A DNA stretch of 64,000 nt, from NCBI RefSeq assembly GCF_000176855.2, contig NC_015138.1, forward strand, positions 682,001 through 746,000, written 5' to 3'. The translations under genes were made by a program, and so were the position numbers. The notes under the pieces were generated by a model. It had not been told where the DNA came from and did no database searches. It worked only from the letters and a program-made list of their open reading frames with translations. This DNA is from Paracidovorax avenae ATCC 19860. GTDB lineage: Bacteria; Pseudomonadota; Gammaproteobacteria; Burkholderiales; Burkholderiaceae_C. Shown piece after piece: positions 1-7,585 of the stretch (positions are counted from its first letter, which is position 1; the number at the start of each line of letters is the position of its first letter).

Positions 1-931
1 GCGCGAAGTGGAGTGGATCGCCGCGGGCGCGCTGCAGCCCGGCGACGAAATCGTGCTGAACGACCACCGCACCCTGCCGGGCTGGAAGGGCGAGGGCACC
101 GAGGCCGAGGGCTACCTGCTGGGCCTGCTGATCGGCGACGGTACCCTAAAGGCCGACAAGGCGGTGATCTCCGTCTGGCTCGCGCAAGAGGAAGAGGGCG
201 ATGCACTGCTCGTCGCCAATGGCGCGCCCGCGCCCTCCAGCGGCGCGCACGGCATCGTGAGGGCCGCCGAGGCCGCCGCAGCGACGCTGCCGCACCGCGC
301 TGACTTCCGGGGCTTCCAGCGTGCGGTCGCACGCAGCGGCGGGGCGTGCACCGAGCGGCGCATGGCCAGTGGCGCCGTGCGCGCGCTGGCGTTGCGCATG
401 GGTATGCATCCCGGCGCGAAAGCCATTACCCCCGCCATGGAGCGCGCATCGTCCGCGTTCTCGGTGGGCCTGCTGCGCGGCCTCTTCGATACCGATGGCT
501 CGGTGCAGGGACGCCAGGAGAAGGGCGTGAGCGTGCGTCTCGCGCAGAGCGACCTCGAATTGCTGCAGTGTGCGCAGCGCATGCTGCTGCGCCTGGGCAT
601 CGCCTCCACCCTGTACCCGGACCGGCGCACGGCCGGGTTGCGCCTGCTGCCCGACGGGCGCGGCGGGCGGCAGCCCTGCGCCACACGGGCGCAGCACGAT
701 CTCGTCGTGAGCGGGGACAACCTGCGCGTTTTCGCCGAACGCATCGGCTTCGAAGACGCGGACAAGGCCGGGCGGTTGGCAACGGTGCTCTCCAGTTACC
801 GGCGTGCGTTGAACCGTGAACCGTTCACCGCCACCGTGCAGGACGTGCTGCCGGACGGGCACGAGGACGTCTACGACGTCACCGTGGCCGACTGCCATGC
901 CTTCGACGCCAACGGCCTCTATGTGCACAAC
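1..931 (+). mobile_element. Intein with LAGLIDADG homing endonuclease domain (N-terminus outside window)
   Basis: In-frame insertion in nrdJ. Visible parts in order: the end of the N-terminal splicing domain (LQPGDEIVLND); the first dodecapeptide YLLGLLIGDG at nt 113-142; a second LLRGLFDTDGSV at about nt 468-503; and the C-terminal splicing block VYDVTVADCHAFDANGLYVHN ending in the His-Asn pair at 926-931. The next extein residue is Cys, the nucleophile needed for splicing. Both LAGLIDADG motifs keep an acidic residue (GDG and DTDG), so the endonuclease may be active. The N-terminal splice junction lies upstream of the window and could not be checked. Confidence 0.9.
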
Positions 932-2545
932 TGCGGCGAACAGCCGCTGCCCTCCTACGGCTGCTGCGACCTCGGCCCCATCATCCTGCCGCGCTTCGTG
1001 CGCCACCCGTTCGGCTTCGCCGGCGAGCCGGCCTTCGATTTCGAGGCGTTCGCGGCCAGCGTCGCCACGCAGGTGCGCGCGCTCGACAACGTGCTGGACG
1101 TCACCTTCTGGCCGCTGCCGCAGCAGCGCGCCGAGTCCGCGGCCAAGCGGCGCATCGGCGTGGGCTTCACGGGCCTGGGCAATACGCTCGCCATGCTGCG
1201 CCTGCGCTACGACACCGACGCGGGCCGCGCCATGGCCATGCGCATCGCCGAATGCATGCGCGACGCCGCCTATGCCGCCTCGGTGGAGCTGGCGAAGGAA
1301 AAAGGCGTGTTTCCGAAGTTCGACGCTGCGGGTTATCTCTCGCCCGGCACCTTCGCGAGCCGCCTGCCCGCCGCGCTGCAGGAGGCCATCCGCACCCACG
1401 GCATCCGTAACAGCCATCTGCTCTCGATCGCGCCCACGGGCACCGTGAGCCTCGCCTTCGCCGACAACGCCTCCAATGGCATCGAGCCGCCGTTCTCGTG
1501 GACGTACACGCGCCGCAAGCGCGAGGCCGACGGCAGCACCAGCGAATACGCGGTGGAAGACCACGCCTGGCGGCTCTACCGCGCGCTGGGCGGCGACGTG
1601 GACGCGCTGCCCGACTACTTCGTGAGCGCGCTGCAGATGCCCGCGGCCGGACACATCGCGATGATGGAGGCCGTGCAGCCCTTCATCGACACGGCCATCT
1701 CCAAGACCGTGAACGTGCCGGTGGACTACCCCTACGAGGATTTCAAGAACCTCTACCTGCATGCCTGGCGCGCGCGGCTCAAGGGCCTGGCCACTTACCG
1801 GCCGAATGCCATCCTCGGGGCCGTGCTGGAAGCACCGGCCGCTGCGCCGGAGACTGGCGCCGCCACCGCAGCCGCTGCGCACGACGCATCGGAGTCTGCG
1901 GAGGGGCCGGCTGTCCAGGCGTCTGCCATGCCTCCCGCCGCGCCCGTGGACCCGATGCGCGCCGTGATCGAAAGCCGCCCCAAGGGCGCGCTCTCGGCCG
2001 TGGCCGAGAAGGTGGAGTACTGGACGCAGGAGGGCCGCAAGACGCTCTACCTGCTCGTCTCCTTCCTCCCCGTGCCCGATGGCCACGGCGGCACGCTGGA
2101 CCGCGCGATAGAGTTCTTCATGCCCGTGGGGCAGAGCGGCGAGTCGCAGCAGTGGATCACTTCCAGCATGCGCCTGCTCTCGCTGGCTGCGCGCGGCGGC
2201 TTCCTGGAGCGCGCGCTCAGCGACATGCGCAAGGTCGCCTGGGACCGCGGCCCGGTGCGCCTGGGCACCCACACCCGGGCCGATGGCGCCCGCGTGCCGC
2301 TCTGGCACGACTCCGAAGTGGCCGCCATCGCCTACGCCATCCAGAACATCCTGGCCCAGCGCGCCGCCGCACCCGCCGGGCCCATGCGCCAGCAGGAGTT
2401 GCCGCTCGACGCTCCTGCCGCGCCCACCGGCCTGCCGCCCGCGATGGCCGGCCGCAAATGCCCCGAGTGCGGCGCGCATGCCGTCATCCGCAAGGACGGA
2501 TGCGATTACTGCACGCAGTGCGGGCACCTGGGCAGTTGCGGATAG
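2..2545 (+). CDS. nrdJ: Adenosylcobalamin-dependent (class II) ribonucleotide reductase, 3' part, with intein
   Basis: Reduces ribonucleotides to deoxyribonucleotides with a B12-generated thiyl radical. The gene enters from the left edge, so the true start is outside the window. The first 931 nt are intein sequence; the extein resumes at codon 932 with CGEQPLPSYGCCDLG, the conserved NPCGE active-site segment whose Cys carries the radical. Downstream are the barrel signatures GVGFTGLGNTLAMLRL and LLSIAPTGTVSLAFADNASNGIEPPF, then the terminal Cys-rich zinc ribbon (CPEC near 2459, then CDYC, TQC and a final C) typical of NrdJ and thought to shuttle reducing equivalents. The extein part seen is 537 residues. 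The product works only if the intein splices out, because it splits the active site. The family call rests on the barrel motifs plus the C-terminal zinc ribbon. Confidence 0.93.
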   Translation, partial: REVEWIAAGALQPGDEIVLNDHRTLPGWKGEGTEAEGYLLGLLIGDGTLKADKAVISVWLAQEEEGDALLVANGAPAPSSGAHGIVRAAEAAAATLPHRADFRGFQRAVARSGGACTERRMASGAVRALALRMGMHPGAKAITPAMERASSAFSVGLLRGLFDTDGSVQGRQEKGVSVRLAQSDLELLQCAQRMLLRLGIASTLYPDRRTAGLRLLPDGRGGRQPCATRAQHDLVVSGDNLRVFAERIGFEDADKAGRLATVLSSYRRALNREPFTATVQDVLPDGHEDVYDVTVADCHAFDANGLYVHNCGEQPLPSYGCCDLGPIILPRFVRHPFGFAGEPAFDFEAFAASVATQVRALDNVLDVTFWPLPQQRAESAAKRRIGVGFTGLGNTLAMLRLRYDTDAGRAMAMRIAECMRDAAYAASVELAKEKGVFPKFDAAGYLSPGTFASRLPAALQEAIRTHGIRNSHLLSIAPTGTVSLAFADNASNGIEPPFSWTYTRRKREADGSTSEYAVEDHAWRLYRALGGDVDALPDYFVSALQMPAAGHIAMMEAVQPFIDTAISKTVNVPVDYPYEDFKNLYLHAWRARLKGLATYRPNAILGAVLEAPAAAPETGAATAAAAHDASESAEGPAVQASAMPPAAPVDPMRAVIESRPKGALSAVAEKVEYWTQEGRKTLYLLVSFLPVPDGHGGTLDRAIEFFMPVGQSGESQQWITSSMRLLSLAARGGFLERALSDMRKVAWDRGPVRLGTHTRADGARVPLWHDSEVAAIAYAIQNILAQRAAAPAGPMRQQELPLDAPAAPTGLPPAMAGRKCPECGAHAVIRKDGCDYCTQCGHLGSCG

Positions 2546-2560
2546 GCCGGGACAGGCGGT

Positions 2561-2585
2561 TTCGCTGCAGCATCCCCGGCTTCGC
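2561..2585 (+). promoter_or_regulatory. Perfect PIP box (TTCGC-N15-TTCGC), HrpX/HrpB-type
   Basis: TTCGC at 2561-2565 and TTCGC at 2581-2585 are separated by exactly 15 nt. This is the plant-inducible-promoter consensus bound by HrpX-type AraC regulators of type III secretion genes in Xanthomonas and Acidovorax. The family also expects a -10-like element about 30-32 nt downstream. TACAAC at 2617-2622 starts 31 nt after the box and is a near match. The box lies just after the nrdJ stop and in front of the duplicated-domain gene, in the right orientation. Confidence 0.75.
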
Positions 2586-2700
2586 ATCGCGGCCGCCGCC
2601 CAGGCCGCCGCGGCGCTACAACCGGTCCATCTGCCGCGTCGCCTCCTGCCTCCCCGGGCAGGGCTGCCATCGCGTTGCGGCGCTGCACCGAGGACCTCCC

Positions 2701-5112
2701 TTGCTACCGAACCACAGACACCTGGGCACTTCCCGCACCGGCCGGACGGCGGATCTTTCGCGTCCGGAATCCACGGATCGCCATGGCCCCGAGGCGCGGC
2801 CTGCCCGGCGTGGGGCGATGCTCCAGGGGGACGGTGCGCTGGCCGGCCTGCGGCCTTCGCAGCGGGCCGGTGACTACCTGGGGGGACATTCCTCCCCGCC
2901 GCGCCAGGCTTCGCCGGTGTTCGGCAGAGATCCGAGCCCGCCGCGCGCAGGCACCCACTGGACCGACCTGCCCCGGGAGCCGGTCCGCCATTGGACGGAC
3001 CACCTGCACGAGGTAATACCGTCGGAGCCCCTGGACCGGTGGATTGCCCGCCGCGACCACCAGGCGATGGGTCACCCCATGCCGCCGGCCGCCTTCCCCC
3101 ATCGCGCGATGCATGTGTCTGATCCGTATGGCACGCATGGAGCATCCCATCGCGGAGGGGGCGGCCTGCATGACTGGCTCGCGAACCGGGACGACCGGGC
3201 GATGGGCCGCCCCGCGCGCACCTCCGCCTTCACGCCGCCGGCCTCCGCGGCCGCCGTGCATGCGTGGCCCGAAGCCCGGCCTGCGTCGCCGCCCACGGGC
3301 CGGCCGGCACGCAGCGAGGCGCCGGCCGCACCGGCACAGCACGAGGAGTTTTCCTTCAATCCCTGGGCGCAGCAGCCAACGGGGCGCACGCAGCGCGCCA
3401 GCCCCAGTGCCTCCGCGCAAAGGCCGGCGCGGCCTGAACCGCGCACCGCCGAGCCTGCCGGCCCGTTGCCCCGCCGGCAGTTGCCGCTCGAAGAACGGGC
3501 GGCCAACTACATCAAGGAGGCCATGGCGGCCCCGACGGGAGACGGCAAACTGCGGATCGATCACGCCAAGGCCGTCGGCGCCATGGGCACCGAACTGCAG
3601 GCCGACCTCCGGCAGGGCATGCGGCAGGCCTCTGCGGGTTCGACCCGGCTCCAGGGTGTTGACAAACGCCTTGCAGACGCCTTCGCCGACGCCCTGAAGG
3701 AACTGGGCGCCGATGGGCATCGCCTCCCGGCCCAACCGCTGGTGACGGAAAAGGCGCTGCAAATGGCATCCGAAAGGATGGCGCGCGAGGTGATCGACCA
3801 GCAGCTGGCGCGCATGCCTGTGGATGTGAAGCGTCTGCAGACCCCGCCGGGGCGGCGCATGCCGCCGCCGCCCACGCTCGAATCGAGTGCGGCGTCCTGG
3901 CTCGCCAACCTCCGGAGCAAGCAACCGGAAAGGCCCGATGCCCTGAGCGCCAGCAGTGCAGCGGCTGCCTTCCTGGCGGACGATCTGCTGAGGGATCTGG
4001 AGAAGGCCAGGCTGTCCGTCTTCGGGGGGAAGGTCTATCTCGACGACGACCTCGAGCCGCGCCTTGCCGGAGCGCTCCTGAGCGCCCTGGAGGAGGGGGC
4101 GTCGCAGGGCTACGACCTCTCCAGCCACGAGTCGGTCCTGCAGCAGGCGAAGAGGAAGGCAGCCAGGCAAGTGGCCAATCGCCTGATCGATCAACAGCTG
4201 CAAAAAGAGAGGGCCGAAGCGCCGCGTGCTTCTGCCAGTCCATCCCCGGTGCATGCCGGTACATCGGCAGGCCGGCAATTGCCGCTCGAAGCAGCGGCGG
4301 CCAACTACATCAGGGAGTCCACGACGGTTGACTTCAACGGGAAACCACGGGTCGATCTCACCAAGGCCCTTCGCTTCATGGGTAGCAAGATGCAGACTGA
4401 CCTCCGGCAGTGCATGCGGCAGGCCCCTGCGGGATCGACCCGACTGCCGGGCGTGGACCAGCGCCTTGCCGATGCCTTCGCCCACGCCCTGAAGGAACTG
4501 GGCGCCGATGGCCGCCGCCTCCCGGCCAACCCGCTGGTGACGGAGAAGGCGCTGCAACTTGCGTCCAGCAGGGTGGCGCGCGAGGTGCTCATGCAGGAGT
4601 TGTTGAACGGGCACAGGAATGCGAATATCGCCGAGCCTCCGGAAAAGCACCCGTCACCGCAACCCCCGCTCGGATCACGTGTTGCGTCCTTGCTTGCCGG
4701 CATCCGGGAGGACAGGAGCCGGAAAGCGGAAAGGCCCGATGCCTCGGTCGTCAACATGATTGCGCTTGCCGTCCTGGAGGAAGATCTTCAGAAAGACCTG
4801 GAGAAGGTCAAGCTGTCCGTCGTCGGAGGGCGGGTCCGTCTGGACGATGTCGATCCGCGCATTGCCGAAGCCGTCGATAGCGCCCTGCAGGAGGAGGCAT
4901 CGCAGGGCTACGAACTCTCCAACCACGATGCAGTCCTGCAGCAGGCGAAGAGGAAGGCGGCAAAGCAACTGGCAAAGAGCCTGGTGGGAGAGCAACTGCG
5001 AAAAGAGGCGTCCGAGGCGCAGCGACGTGCAGCGAGGGACGAGCCGTCGCCCGCGGAGTTCTCCTTCAGCCCATGGCTGTCGCCGGGCTCCTCCGGATCG
5101 CGCCGCTCCTAG
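2701..5112 (+). CDS. Candidate type III effector with duplicated 266-residue domain, family unknown
   Basis: I do not recognise the family. Reading from TTG 2701 gives 803 aa; GAGGA at 2690-2694 is a well-spaced ribosome site. ATG 2818 (764 aa) is the alternative. The frame is open further upstream, over nrdJ, but that part is shadow. The N-terminal ~220 residues are rich in Pro, Ser, Arg and His without signal peptide or membrane segment, as in type III secretion signals, and contain two related segments (LDRWIARRDHQAMGHP and LHDWLANRDDRAMGRP). Two tandem helical domains of about 250 residues follow (3475-4227 and 4273-5023). An EFSF(N/S)PW motif sits before the first domain and again at the C-terminus. 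The perfect PIP box 115 nt upstream is the main reason for the effector call. No catalytic motif was seen, so an adaptor or host-binding role is as likely as an enzyme. Confidence 0.7.
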   Translation: MLPNHRHLGTSRTGRTADLSRPESTDRHGPEARPARRGAMLQGDGALAGLRPSQRAGDYLGGHSSPPRQASPVFGRDPSPPRAGTHWTDLPREPVRHWTDHLHEVIPSEPLDRWIARRDHQAMGHPMPPAAFPHRAMHVSDPYGTHGASHRGGGGLHDWLANRDDRAMGRPARTSAFTPPASAAAVHAWPEARPASPPTGRPARSEAPAAPAQHEEFSFNPWAQQPTGRTQRASPSASAQRPARPEPRTAEPAGPLPRRQLPLEERAANYIKEAMAAPTGDGKLRIDHAKAVGAMGTELQADLRQGMRQASAGSTRLQGVDKRLADAFADALKELGADGHRLPAQPLVTEKALQMASERMAREVIDQQLARMPVDVKRLQTPPGRRMPPPPTLESSAASWLANLRSKQPERPDALSASSAAAAFLADDLLRDLEKARLSVFGGKVYLDDDLEPRLAGALLSALEEGASQGYDLSSHESVLQQAKRKAARQVANRLIDQQLQKERAEAPRASASPSPVHAGTSAGRQLPLEAAAANYIRESTTVDFNGKPRVDLTKALRFMGSKMQTDLRQCMRQAPAGSTRLPGVDQRLADAFAHALKELGADGRRLPANPLVTEKALQLASSRVAREVLMQELLNGHRNANIAEPPEKHPSPQPPLGSRVASLLAGIREDRSRKAERPDASVVNMIALAVLEEDLQKDLEKVKLSVVGGRVRLDDVDPRIAEAVDSALQEEASQGYELSNHDAVLQQAKRKAAKQLAKSLVGEQLRKEASEAQRRAARDEPSPAEFSFSPWLSPGSSGSRRS
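3475..4227 (+). repeat. Duplicated domain, copy 1, in candidate effector
   Basis: Starts at RQLPLEERAANYIKEAM and ends near QLQKERAEAP. It aligns with copy 2 at an offset of 798 nt (266 codons). Shared landmarks are DLRQGMRQASAGSTRL, RLADAFADALKELGADG, LVTEKALQMAS, LRDLEKARLSVFGGKV and VLQQAKRKAARQ. Both copies remain in frame and the most conserved parts are predicted helices. Confidence 0.85.
4273..5023 (+). repeat. Duplicated domain, copy 2, in candidate effector
   Basis: Starts at RQLPLEAAAANYIRES. Landmarks matching copy 1 are DLRQCMRQAPAGSTRL, RLADAFAHALKELGADG, LVTEKALQLAS, QKDLEKVKLSVVGGRV and VLQQAKRKAAKQ. The copies differ most in the linker around 4610-4740, where copy 1 is proline-rich. 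Confidence 0.85.
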
Positions 5113-5161
5113 GCTGGGCTTTGCGGCCCATGGCCCCGCCGCGCGAGCGCGGGGGAGCCGA

Positions 5162-5551
5162 TCATGCGGGGGCCGAGTGGCACACCGCCTCGATGTTGTG
5201 GCCGTCCGGATCGCGCACGAAGGCCCCGTAGTAGTGCGGGTGGTAGTGCGGCCGCACGCCCGGCGCTCCGTTGTCGGTGCCGCCCGCCGCCAGGGCGGCG
5301 GCATAAAAGGCATCCACCGCCGCGCGGTCGGTGGCCCGGAACGCGATGTGGATGGCCGGCCGGTTGGGGCCGCCGCTGCTGATCCAGAAGTCGGTCTTCG
5401 GCGGCTCGCCGAAGCCGGCCATGTCGTGGCTGCCTGTCAGTTCCGCGCTCACTTCCATGAGCAGTTGATAGCCCAGGGGCGCGAGCGCCTGGGTGTAGAA
5501 CGCCTTGCTTTTCTCATAGTCGGTGACGGCGATGCCGGTGTGGTCGATCAT
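5162..5551 (-). CDS. VOC-family (glyoxalase/dioxygenase superfamily) protein
   Basis: A 129-aa single-module vicinal oxygen chelate protein beginning MIDHTGIAVTDYEKSKAFYT. The two paired beta-alpha-beta-beta-beta units are visible: the first opens with the metal-ligand His of DHTGIAV, the second carries AIHIAFRATDRAAVDAFY and ends in DPDGHNIEAVCH with the usual Glu ligand. It matches PhnB/lactoylglutathione-lyase-like proteins of unknown substrate. ATG at 5549-5551 is chosen because the conserved fold starts there; the frame is open further upstream without similarity. It converges on the candidate effector gene. Confidence 0.88.
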   Translation of the reverse strand: MIDHTGIAVTDYEKSKAFYTQALAPLGYQLLMEVSAELTGSHDMAGFGEPPKTDFWISSGGPNRPAIHIAFRATDRAAVDAFYAAALAAGGTDNGAPGVRPHYHPHYYGAFVRDPDGHNIEAVCHSAPA

Positions 5552-5710
5552 GTCGGATGCCTTTGTCTTTCCCTCTGGTTCAGGAACTCCTGCCTGGGGA
5601 AAGTTTATGCCTGCGGCCTGCCATGGCAAGCTCCGATGTCATGCGATCGCTCTTTGCCCTGCCATCGCTGGCTCCGCGTATGCGCGGCTCCTGTTCCTAC
5701 AACATGATGC

Positions 5711-6304
5711 ATGCCCATGATCCGCTCGTCCGTTCCCTTCCCGTTGCGCCCATCTCCCGGCCCGGATGCCGCCGTCCCCGGCCTGCGCAGCCCCGCCGCC
5801 GGCTTCGACCAGCCCTTCGAGATGCTGCACGCCTGCCACGAGCGTGTGCAGCGCACGCTGGGGCTGCTGGAGCGCCTGCGCGCCCACCTGCGCGTGCAGG
5901 GCTGCGATGCGCAGGCCCGCGAGGCCGCGCGCGACGTGCTGCGCTACTTCGACATCGCCGCGCCGCTGCACCACGAGGACGAGGAACTGCACGTGTTTCC
6001 GCCGCTGCTGGCGCAGGGGACTGCCCCGGTGGTGGAACTCGTGCGGGAACTGCAGCGTGAGCATGCCGCCATGGCGCTGCTGTGGTCGCAGGCGCGCGTT
6101 CCGCTGGCCGCCGTGGCCCAGGGGGCGCCTGGCGCGGTGCCCCTGTCCCCGGAGCAGGAACGGGCGCTGGACGCATTCGCCAGCCTGTATGCCGGGCACA
6201 TCGACCGAGAGGAGGCGGTGGCCTACCCGGCGGCTCAGGGGCTGCTGCAGGAGGCTGCGCTGGGTGGCATGGGGCAGGAGATGTCGCGGCGGCGGGGCGG
6301 CTGA
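5711..6304 (+). CDS. Hemerythrin-domain protein
   Basis: A 197-aa soluble protein with a four-helix hemerythrin-like HHE fold. Probable di-iron ligands are visible: His in EMLHACHERV, the HHEDEELHVFP motif, Glu-His in QREHAAM, and HIDREE near the end. Such cytoplasmic proteins bind O2 or NO or sense iron/redox. The first ~30 residues are a Pro-rich leader; ATG 5717 is an equally good start. It stands alone between the VOC gene and a short remnant. Confidence 0.85.
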   Translation: MPMIRSSVPFPLRPSPGPDAAVPGLRSPAAGFDQPFEMLHACHERVQRTLGLLERLRAHLRVQGCDAQAREAARDVLRYFDIAAPLHHEDEELHVFPPLLAQGTAPVVELVRELQREHAAMALLWSQARVPLAAVAQGAPGAVPLSPEQERALDAFASLYAGHIDREEAVAYPAAQGLLQEAALGGMGQEMSRRRGG

Positions 6305-6323
6305 GGCCTTGTTCGCAAGCCAA

Positions 6324-6566
6324 GCCCCGGCGCGGGTATGGAGAACCTTCATTGAAAAAAAAGCGGATCCTGTCCGTGTTGGCATCTGCAGGTGCATCCA
6401 GGGATCGACATCCATTCCCCTGACGCGCTGGAGTGAATATCCGTGGTTGCCGTGCTACTACGCTGCGCGTGTGGACGGGATCGAATACCGGCTCAGGCTG
6501 GGAGGGATCGTGGAGATCCGGGGCACGGATGGCCATGTCATGGAGTACCGGCACTGGCAGGATTAA
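6324..6566 (+). pseudogene. Short coding remnant next to MITE
   Basis: The frame ending at 6566 encodes a protein-like stretch (about 60 residues, RWSEYPWLPCYYAARVDG then YRLRLGGIVEIRGTDGHVM and YRHWQD) with no ribosome site and no obvious start. Its stop codon TAA (6564-6566) is also the left target duplication of the adjacent MITE. It may be the tail of a lost gene. No family was recognised. Confidence 0.35.
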
Positions 6567-6678
6567 GAGCGGCTAACACGACCCTTCTGGCGTCGTTGCC
6601 ACATCTTGTCGTACTACCCGTACTGCCTGTGATATGGCGCCCAGCCAGAACCGCTTCGCTGGGTTGTGTTGGTCGCTC
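6567..6678. mobile_element. 112-bp MITE with IS5-family (IS427-like) ends
   Basis: Left end GAGCGGCTAACACGACCC (6567-6584) and the inverted right end GAGCGACCAACACAACCC (complement of 6661-6678) match at 15 of 18 positions. The first 17 nt of the left end are identical to the left end of the complete IS at 27544-28416. TAA at 6564-6566 and 6679-6681 is a 3-bp target duplication, and the complete IS is also flanked by TAA on both sides. There is no coding capacity, so it is a non-autonomous derivative probably moved by that transposase. Confidence 0.82.
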
Positions 6679-6885
6679 TAATGCAATGGGGTTTTGGGGA
6701 TGGGAGCCGGATGCGGACGCGCAGTGCCTTTCTAGTCCGAAAAAGTTGCCCTTTTTCCCGTGCAAAGCATCGTGGGTCGCTATGCAGTGCAGTTGTTGTT
6801 ACTTATTGTTTCGCCGGCGGTTGATTCTGAAAATCCCGGGTGCCGGACTCTTCGTGTCCGGAGCGTCAACTACCGGAATCCACCC

Positions 6886-7509
6886 ATGGCCTTCGCCCTT
6901 CGCGCGGTATGCAGAGTACCCGCCATCGCTTCCCTTTGCGTCCTCTCGCTGTTCCACGCAGGCAGCGGCTGGGCGCGAGAGCCGATTCCCCTGCTGCTCC
7001 AGGCCAACGAAGGCGAGCAGCTCACGCGGCGGTGGGGCTATCCCATGACCATCAAGGTCGATCCCGTGACGGCGGGTGCGCGCGATTTCTCCGCCGGCAC
7101 CGAAGACATCGCTCCGGGAAAGAAGATACCCCTTCATCGGCACCCGCACATGGAGGAACTCGTCATCGTGCAGTCGGGCACCCTGCTCGCGCACATCGGC
7201 GACCAGCACCGGGTTGTCGGGCCGGGAGGCATGGCCTACGCCCCGGCCGGAACCTGGATGGGTTTCGAAAATACCGGCAATACGACGGCGACCGTCATCT
7301 GGATATTCCCCCGGCCGGGCTTCGAGGAATATGTCAGGGCCACGTCCGTGCCCGCCGGCGCGGCGGTCACGCCGCTGGCGGGCGATGAACTCGCCGCCAT
7401 CCGCCAGCGGTATCGCGGGCATATCGAGCTGGGCGGGGGCGATCTGGCTGCCTACCCCACCGAGGCATTGCCGCCCGCCATCGCCATTTCCGAACGCTCC
7501 AGGCCATAA
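6886..7509 (+). CDS. Exported cupin-domain protein
   Basis: A 207-aa protein with an N-terminal signal peptide (residues 1-31: positive start, Leu/Val/Ser core, cut near GWARE) and a single cupin barrel. The cupin motif HRHPHMEELVIVQSG supplies the usual His-His-Glu metal set, and the second motif is PAGTWMGFENTGN. Exported cupins of this type are often small-molecule binding or oxygenase-like; the substrate is unknown. ATG 6886 is chosen because the signal peptide begins there; the frame is open upstream. Confidence 0.8.
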   Translation: MAFALRAVCRVPAIASLCVLSLFHAGSGWAREPIPLLLQANEGEQLTRRWGYPMTIKVDPVTAGARDFSAGTEDIAPGKKIPLHRHPHMEELVIVQSGTLLAHIGDQHRVVGPGGMAYAPAGTWMGFENTGNTTATVIWIFPRPGFEEYVRATSVPAGAAVTPLAGDELAAIRQRYRGHIELGGGDLAAYPTEALPPAIAISERSRP

Positions 7510-7585
7510 GCACCGCAGGCGTCTTCCACCCCATCGCGGCCTGAGGGCGCGCGGCTCCGCACTCTGCAAAAAGGAGGGCTTTTGC

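Noticed and set aside
1498..2700. Extending the candidate effector upstream over nrdJ
   Set aside because: The extension overlaps known NrdJ coding sequence in another frame and lies before the PIP box.
146..3145. A 999-residue open frame on the minus strand over nrdJ
   Set aside because: A shadow of the GC-rich coding strand: no ribosome site, Arg/Gly/Pro-rich composition and no family, while the plus strand has clear NrdJ motifs.
5113..5161. Terminator between the effector and VOC genes
   Set aside because: There is a GC-rich inverted repeat but no T tract on either side, so it was not called.
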